A DNA stretch of 64,000 nucleotides from contig NZ_OY829945.1 in NCBI RefSeq assembly GCF_963556105.2, positions 663,001 to 727,000 on the forward strand. Reading direction: 5' to 3'. Position 1 is the first letter of the stretch, and every line of letters begins with the position of its first letter. Below are positions 59,421-64,000 of the stretch, one piece after another. The position numbers and the translations under genes are program-made. The stretch comes from an uncultured Tolumonas sp. GTDB lineage: Bacteria > Pseudomonadota > Gammaproteobacteria > Enterobacterales > Aeromonadaceae. Below the pieces are notes generated by a model, which was not told the origin of the DNA, searched no databases, and saw nothing but the letters and a program-made list of their open reading frames with translations.

Positions 59421-60683
59421 TTAATGAATAACGCTGCCGAGTTTGAATATAGGCAAGTACATGGCGATAACCAATCCACCGACTAAAATACCAAGCACAA
59501 CCATGATTAAAGGCTCAATCATACTGGATAAGGCATCTACTGCATCATCGACTTGTTGTTCATAAATTCCAGCAACTTTCGACAACATATCATCCAATGA
59601 ACCAGATTCTTCGCCAATCATGATCATTTGAATGACCATTTCAGGGAAGACTTCGGTCGTACGCATCGCGACGTTCATTTGCATGCCGGACATAACTTCG
59701 TTGCGTACCGACATAATAGCTTTACGGTACACGGCATTACCTGAGGAACCTGCTGCTGCAATTAAACCATCGATCAGTGGAAGACCTGCGGCAAAAGTGG
59801 TAGATAAGGTTCGTGCGTAACGAGCCAAGGCTGCTTTCTGCAATATTCCACCAACGATCGGTAATCGCAGAATAAATTTATCGGTCCCATCACGAACTGA
59901 TTCCATGCGGCGATATGAATGAATATAAACAAAAATTAGCACAATCAAAGCACCAGCCAGAAAATACCAATAAGACTGCACGATATGCGATAGATTGATC
60001 ACCATGCGGGTGAATGCGGGAAGCTCTGCACCAAAGCTTTTGAAAATCTTATCAAATTCTGGAACGACATATAAAAGCAGAATTGCTGTAACTACTAATG
60101 CCACGATAATAACGGTTGCCGGATAGAACAGCGCTTTTTTGATTTTTGATTTCAGTGCTTCGGCTTTTTCTTTGTAAATAGCAATACGATCAAAAATGGC
60201 ATCAAGTGCACCTGATTGCTCGCCAGAAGAAACTAAATCACAATACAGATCATCAAAATAACGTGGATATTGGCGTAAGGCTTTCGAGGGCGGGATGCCT
60301 GCTTCTATCTCGGTACATATATTTGCCAGCATTTCCCGCATTGGTTTCTTTTCATGGCTGCCCGCTAGTAATTGCAATGTTTGAACTAGTGGTACACCTG
60401 CGGTCAGCATGGTTGATATTTGACGGGTTAATACGGCAATATCCATCGGTTTGATGGATTGACCGTACTTAGACAAAAGTGATTCGGATTTACGGCGAAT
60501 TTTCTTTACTACTATACCTTGTCGAATTAAGTCAGCCTTTGCCTGAGACAAAGTTTCAGCCTTCATTTCTCCAGAAATTGGCTGTCCTCGACGATTAACA
60601 CCACTCCAAACGAATACCAGAGCCACCTTGACTTTGGGCTTATTCGCCGAATTGGCGGCGGTACGTTGTTGAGCCACAGCCAT
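59421..60683 (-). CDS. pilC: Type IV pilus inner-membrane platform protein PilC (TapC)
   Basis: 420 residues. PilC anchors the pilus machine in the inner membrane and couples to PilB. Two T2SSF domains with a conserved VLTRQISTMLTAGVPL and, in the second half, YARTLSTTFAAGLPLIDGL repeat signature; membrane spans near 190-215, 230-250 and 385-410. EEESGSLDDML-type motif (IGEESGSLDDML) near 350. Sits between pilB (17-base gap) and pilD (18-base gap). Confidence 0.96.
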   Translation of the reverse strand: MAVAQQRTAANSANKPKVKVALVFVWSGVNRRGQPISGEMKAETLSQAKADLIRQGIVVKKIRRKSESLLSKYGQSIKPMDIAVLTRQISTMLTAGVPLVQTLQLLAGSHEKKPMREMLANICTEIEAGIPPSKALRQYPRYFDDLYCDLVSSGEQSGALDAIFDRIAIYKEKAEALKSKIKKALFYPATVIIVALVVTAILLLYVVPEFDKIFKSFGAELPAFTRMVINLSHIVQSYWYFLAGALIVLIFVYIHSYRRMESVRDGTDKFILRLPIVGGILQKAALARYARTLSTTFAAGLPLIDGLIAAAGSSGNAVYRKAIMSVRNEVMSGMQMNVAMRTTEVFPEMVIQMIMIGEESGSLDDMLSKVAGIYEQQVDDAVDALSSMIEPLIMVVLGILVGGLVIAMYLPIFKLGSVIH

Positions 60684-60700
60684 AATTATTCTTCCTTAAA

Positions 60701-62407
60701 TTAGACGCAAGTTACCCGGTTTACTTCGGCTAGACTGGTGACACCGATACGCGCTTTCTCAAGCCCTGAACGGTAAAGTGTCATCATGCCTTCTTTAATC
60801 GCCATTTGTGCTATCTGTAACGAATTACCACCTTCCATTATGAGATTGGCAATGTTTTCTGACATTGGCATCATCTCATAAATACCCACGCGCCCTTTAT
60901 AACCATTGGAACATTCACTGCATCCTACTGGTTTATATAATGTAATACCTGCAGCAACCTCATCATGAGTATAGCCCATCTCCAATAACTCATTATCAGG
61001 AATATGGTGCGGTTGTTTGCAATGTGGGCAAAGACGACGAGCGAGCCGTTGTGCCATAATTAAAGTCACAGACGATGCAACGTTAAAGGCCGGCACCCCC
61101 ATGTTCAGTAAGCGAGTGAGTGTTTCAGCAGAAGAGTTGGTATGTAAAGTAGAAAGGACTAAGTGACCTGTTTGCGCTGCTTTAATTGCTATTTCCGCGG
61201 TTTCAAGATCACGGATTTCTCCAACCATTACCACATCGGGATCTTGACGTAGAAATGAACGTAAAGCATTGGCAAACGTAAGCCCTGCTTTAGGGTTTAT
61301 TTGCACTTGATTAATGCCAGCCAAATTAATTTCCACAGGGTCTTCGGCCGTAGAAATATTACATTCACTAGTGTTGAGAATATTTAAGCCCGTATACAGT
61401 GACACTGTTTTACCCGAACCAGTTGGGCCGGTGACCAAAATCATGCCCTGAGGTTTAGCTAATGTATCGAGATAAAGTTGTTTCTGTTTATCGTCAAATC
61501 CGAGCATTTCAATATTCAGACTGGCCGCAGAAGAATCGAGAATACGTAGTACGACTTTTTCGCCCCACATGGTGGGCAAAGTGCTGACACGAAGGTCAAT
61601 CGATCGATTTTTCGCTAGTTTTAACTTAATACGACCATCTTGTGGTAAACGGCGTTCGGCAATATCCAGACGAGCCATAACCTTTAGGCGTGCAGAAAAA
61701 CGACTAGATAGATTTACTGGTGGTGTGGCTATTTCATATAAAATGCCGTCGATACGGAAACGAATACGGTATTTTTTTTCATAAGGTTCAAAATGTAAGT
61801 CAGATGCGCCACGGCGCACTGCATCTATGAGTACTTTATTAATATATTTAACAATCGGGGCATCGTCTTCGCTGTTGTTTTCGGCAGTTTCTTGTAATCT
61901 TGCATCATCTATATCAGCAGCTTCAATTTCGCCAATCGCATCGTCTGTCGTGGATTTTGAAAAGTCATCATTGGTTGGATCGATTACCTTCTGGATCGCG
62001 TTTTGTAATTTTCTCTCATCAACTAATAGTGCTTCAGTATGTAGGCTGAATGTAAAACCGAAGTCTTCAAGGGCTGTAACATTGGTTGGGTCTGAAACAG
62101 CAATAAAAAGGGTATTGCCTTGGGTATAAATTGGTAGTGCGTGATGTTTTTCAATCAATTTGGCATTGAGATATTTTTGCGGGATCTCAGCCAACTCAAA
62201 AGCATCAAGATCAAGCAGTGGAATACCATACTCTTGTTCGCACAGTTCAGCTAATTGACTGCTACTAATAATATCATTATCAATAAGATAAGTAACAAGC
62301 GTTTTTTTTTCGTTACGGGCTCGATCTTGTAATAAACCTAATTGATCATCTTGAATGATACCTGCACGGATAAGACTGACTAACAAACCATTAGCTGGCG
62401 CATTCAT
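60701..62407 (-). CDS. pilB: Type IV pilus assembly ATPase PilB (TapB)
   Basis: 568 residues. PilB powers pilus extension. N-terminal MshEN-type domain ([18 protein letters not shown] region), then the GSPII_E ATPase: Walker [16 protein letters not shown] (about 327-341), Asp-rich box [17 protein letters not shown], Walker B-type [21 protein letters not shown], and a C-terminal zinc site CPHC with [13 protein letters not shown]. MshEN domains often bind cyclic di-GMP in related proteins, of interest given the DGC and HD-GYP genes in this window, but binding here is unproven. Confidence 0.97.
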   Translation of the reverse strand: MNAPANGLLVSLIRAGIIQDDQLGLLQDRARNEKKTLVTYLIDNDIISSSQLAELCEQEYGIPLLDLDAFELAEIPQKYLNAKLIEKHHALPIYTQGNTLFIAVSDPTNVTALEDFGFTFSLHTEALLVDERKLQNAIQKVIDPTNDDFSKSTTDDAIGEIEAADIDDARLQETAENNSEDDAPIVKYINKVLIDAVRRGASDLHFEPYEKKYRIRFRIDGILYEIATPPVNLSSRFSARLKVMARLDIAERRLPQDGRIKLKLAKNRSIDLRVSTLPTMWGEKVVLRILDSSAASLNIEMLGFDDKQKQLYLDTLAKPQGMILVTGPTGSGKTVSLYTGLNILNTSECNISTAEDPVEINLAGINQVQINPKAGLTFANALRSFLRQDPDVVMVGEIRDLETAEIAIKAAQTGHLVLSTLHTNSSAETLTRLLNMGVPAFNVASSVTLIMAQRLARRLCPHCKQPHHIPDNELLEMGYTHDEVAAGITLYKPVGCSECSNGYKGRVGIYEMMPMSENIANLIMEGGNSLQIAQMAIKEGMMTLYRSGLEKARIGVTSLAEVNRVTCV

Positions 62408-62416
62408 TTGAGAATT

Positions 62417-62444
62417 CTCTACCTATATAACTCTACCTATATAA
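62417..62444. repeat. Perfect tandem 14-bp duplication covering the pilB ribosome-binding region
   Basis: CTCTACCTATATAA twice in a row (62417-62430 and 62431-62444). On the pilB strand each copy reads TTATATAGGTAGAG, so a Shine-Dalgarno-like AGGTAGAG is present in two copies just upstream of the ATG. Confidence 0.85.
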
Positions 62445-62447
62445 ATA

Positions 62448-62469
62448 GGCCTATCATTGATGATAGGCC
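62448..62469 (-). terminator. Hairpin between pilA and pilB
   Basis: Perfect 9-bp stem GGCCTATCA / TGATAGGCC with a TTGA loop, 24 bases after the pilA stop, followed on the pilA strand by U-rich TATTTATATAGG. Probably a partial terminator that lets abundant pilin message accumulate over pilB. Confidence 0.7.
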
Positions 62470-62493
62470 ACATATACGAATTAGCTGACAAGT

Positions 62494-62955
62494 TTACTGG
62501 GTACAATAAGCGGCATCATCACAGTTAGATTTATCTGTATCGATGAGCCAAGATATTTTTCCGTTAGTATTTGCTGGTGTTATTACATAATTAGCGACTG
62601 TTGTACCATCAGCAATAAAGATATCAGTTGCTGTCGCAGTGATAGCCCCAGTTGTTGTGTCTACTTGTACAGTGCCAACATGACCGGTACCTGGAGCATC
62701 AGCAGTTATTTTGTCAGCAGGAATTCCATTTTGGCCCGGCTGCACACATTCATTTGGTATTGTAGTAGTATTGCCCTGAGACTGAACACAGAGCTCAATA
62801 GCTGTTTTATATGGACCAACAGCTGAAATAACTTCGGTAAAACGTGCTTTATTGGTGTATGTCTGATATGCCGGCATCGCTATAGCTGCCAAGATGGCTA
62901 CAATCGCAACTACGATCATCAATTCAATAAGGGTAAAACCGGATTGTTTTTTCAT
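62494..62955 (-). CDS. pilA: Type IV pilin PilA (TapA), type IVa
   Basis: 153 residues from ATG 62955 (AAGGA about 9 bases upstream); the frame is open to 63027, but prepilin leaders start MKK. Short leader MKKQSG cut before Phe ([17 protein letters not shown]), so type IVa, with Glu5 after cleavage present. N-terminal helix of about 50 residues, variable beta region, and a C-terminal disulfide loop candidate SNCDDAAYC. An internal pair (ELCVQ and NECVQ near 68-80) is a second possible disulfide. It is followed by the hairpin and pilB. Confidence 0.96.
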   Translation of the reverse strand: MKKQSGFTLIELMIVVAIVAILAAIAMPAYQTYTNKARFTEVISAVGPYKTAIELCVQSQGNTTTIPNECVQPGQNGIPADKITADAPGTGHVGTVQVDTTTGAITATATDIFIADGTTVANYVITPANTNGKISWLIDTDKSNCDDAAYCTQ

Positions 62956-63183
62956 GATTAGTTTCCTTACAGTTAAACTGTATTCCTGTTTTATATGAGA
63001 GAGATGCTCAATCCTGATCGAGCACAAAATAAGTGTAGTCGCTCAAATAGATCGCGTCTACGCTCGCTTGAGTCTAGCAGTAATGAGATTACAAATTTGT
63101 GATGAGAAAAGGAAATTTTATCTTTAATTTTATAAGCATAAATTTGATTTTTATTATTATTTTGTCATTTCTGACAGTTATAT
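62956..63183. other. Leader and intergenic region upstream of pilA
   Basis: 228 bases, AT-rich. An imperfect 9-bp inverted repeat TGCTCAATC / GATCGAGCA lies at 63002-63021, about 50 bases before the pilA start, and CTCAA / TTGAG pairs occur further up (63037-63073). No convincing sigma-54 promoter (needed for PilR control in Pseudomonas) could be read in it. Confidence 0.5.
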
Positions 63184-63222
63184 AAGGTGCAATACAATTT
63201 GGACTTATTGCGATTGCACCTT
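63184..63222. terminator. Possible terminator of purD
   Basis: 10-bp stem AAGGTGCAAT / ATTGCACCTT with a 19-base loop, adjacent to the purD stop. T run is better on the plus strand than on the purD strand, so its direction is uncertain. Confidence 0.45.
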
Positions 63223-63228
63223 GTTTTA

Positions 63229-64000
63229 TTACTGTTGTTCGCGGGCGATAGCACGCCAGGCGATGTCTTTGCGATAATAGATACCATCCCAATGGATGGT
63301 CGCTGCAAGTGCATAGGCATTTTGCTGAGCTTCCGCGACAGTATGGCCTAACGCAGTGACACACAATACGCGGCCACCAGCTGTAATCACATGGCCATCT
63401 TGCTCAGCGGTACCAGCGTGGAAGACTTTAGCGGCATCTGATTCATTAGTCGCCAGACCTTCGATAACATCACCTTTTTGCACTTCTGCCGGGTAACCGG
63501 CTGCTGCCAGAACAACACCTACGGCTGGGCGTGGGTCGTAATCGGCGGTTTGCTGATCTAACTGCTCAGCACATGCGGCCAGACACAATTCCACCAAATC
63601 AGAGCGCATCCGCAGCATGATCGGTTGAGTTTCCGGATCACCAAAACGGCAGTTAAATTCGATTACCTTTGGGTTACCTTGGTTGTCGATCATCAAACCG
63701 GCATACAAGAAGCCGGTATACGGGTTACCTTCTGCGGCCATGCCTTGCACGGTTGGCCAAATCACTTGCTGCATGACGCGATCATGTACTTCAGATGTAA
63801 CGACAGGAGCTGGTGAGTAAGCGCCCATACCGCCGGTATTAGGGCCAGTATCGCCGTCACCAATACGTTTATGATCTTGGCTGGTGGCCATTGGTAACAC
63901 GTTTTTGCCATCGACCATGACGATGAACGAGGCTTCTTCACCATCAAGGAACTCTTCGATCACTACACGGCTGCCAGCATCACCAAAGGCATTACCAGAA
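63229..64000 (-). CDS. purD: Phosphoribosylamine-glycine ligase PurD, C-terminal part (runs off right edge)
   Basis: About 257 residues of the C-terminal half, continuing beyond the window, so its start is not seen. PurD makes glycinamide ribonucleotide from phosphoribosylamine, glycine and ATP in purine synthesis. ATP-grasp: VVIEEFLDGEEASFIVMVDG, then MATSQDHKRIGDGDTGPNTG and GMGAYSPAPVV, and KVIEFNCRFGDPETQPIM, where Mg ligands lie. The end GGRVLCVTALGHTVAEAQ matches E. coli closely. The upstream purH partner is not in view. Confidence 0.96.
   Translation of the reverse strand, partial: SGNAFGDAGSRVVIEEFLDGEEASFIVMVDGKNVLPMATSQDHKRIGDGDTGPNTGGMGAYSPAPVVTSEVHDRVMQQVIWPTVQGMAAEGNPYTGFLYAGLMIDNQGNPKVIEFNCRFGDPETQPIMLRMRSDLVELCLAACAEQLDQQTADYDPRPAVGVVLAAAGYPAEVQKGDVIEGLATNESDAAKVFHAGTAEQDGHVITAGGRVLCVTALGHTVAEAQQNAYALAATIHWDGIYYRKDIAWRAIAREQQ

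Noticed and set aside
62956-63228. Sigma-54 promoter for pilA
   Set aside because: No GG-N10-GC pair on the minus strand in the right window; the expected motif is absent.
63089-63364. Minus-strand 91-codon frame over the purD end and the purD-pilA gap
   Set aside because: It overlaps the certain end of purD in another frame and ends in AT-rich sequence; no features.

Overview
The window is 64 kb of ordinary-looking chromosome from a gammaproteobacterium. Gene order (queF/syd/yqcC/truC, secB-gpsA, nfuA-gntX near bioH, a full mra/dcw division cluster running into lpxC-secA-mutT, then yacG-coaE-pilD-pilC-pilB-pilA) is that of the Vibrio/Aeromonas/Enterobacteria side of the class. The pil/tap order and the overall protein similarity point to Aeromonadales, probably a Tolumonas-like species. 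That placement is inference from recalled protein families, not from a database search.

Layout. 1-6.5 kb (minus strand): start of xni, ppnN, an active-looking diguanylate cyclase, a TPR protein with a degenerate GGDEF domain, and queF. 6.5-11.6 kb: syd, two small uncharacterised genes, yqcC-truC and a large membrane HD-GYP phosphodiesterase. 11.6-18.8 kb (minus): a small unknown gene, then the nitrogen-oxide module hcp-[ERIC element]-hcr-nirB-nirD-nirC. hcr carries an apparent one-base frameshift in a G7 tract. 19-24 kb: envC-gpmI, a rhodanese gene, secB-gpsA. 24-28 kb: nfuA, gntX/comF, amtB (with a readable sigma-54 promoter and NtrC-type sites) and bioH. 28.1-29.3 kb: a small unknown gene and a SprA-like putative metalloprotease gene broken by a one-base deletion. 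29.3-37 kb: tex, a 1518-residue RTX repeat protein containing three identical 849-bp tandem units, and greB.

37.3-54.2 kb is the division and cell-wall cluster mraZ-rsmH-ftsL-ftsI-murE-murF-mraY-murD-ftsW-murG-murC-ftsQ-ftsA-ftsZ-lpxC. It starts with a promoter and MraZ operator, has no ddl between murC and ftsQ, and has a strong sigma-70-like promoter in the murC-ftsQ gap. secA and mutT follow, each after a terminator, with no recognisable secM. 57.6-63 kb (minus) holds yacG, coaE and the type IV pilus genes pilD/C/B/A. The end of purD runs off the right edge.

Most of the window is conserved core. The stretches worth a second look are the RTX triplication, the two frameshifts, the nitrogen-oxide operon with its ERIC element, the c-di-GMP genes next to ppnN, the HD-GYP protein with a very long insertion, and the pilA-pilB junction. 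I found no tRNA, rRNA, CRISPR array, prophage, insertion sequence or recognisable defence system, and nothing I would claim as a wholly new biological system.
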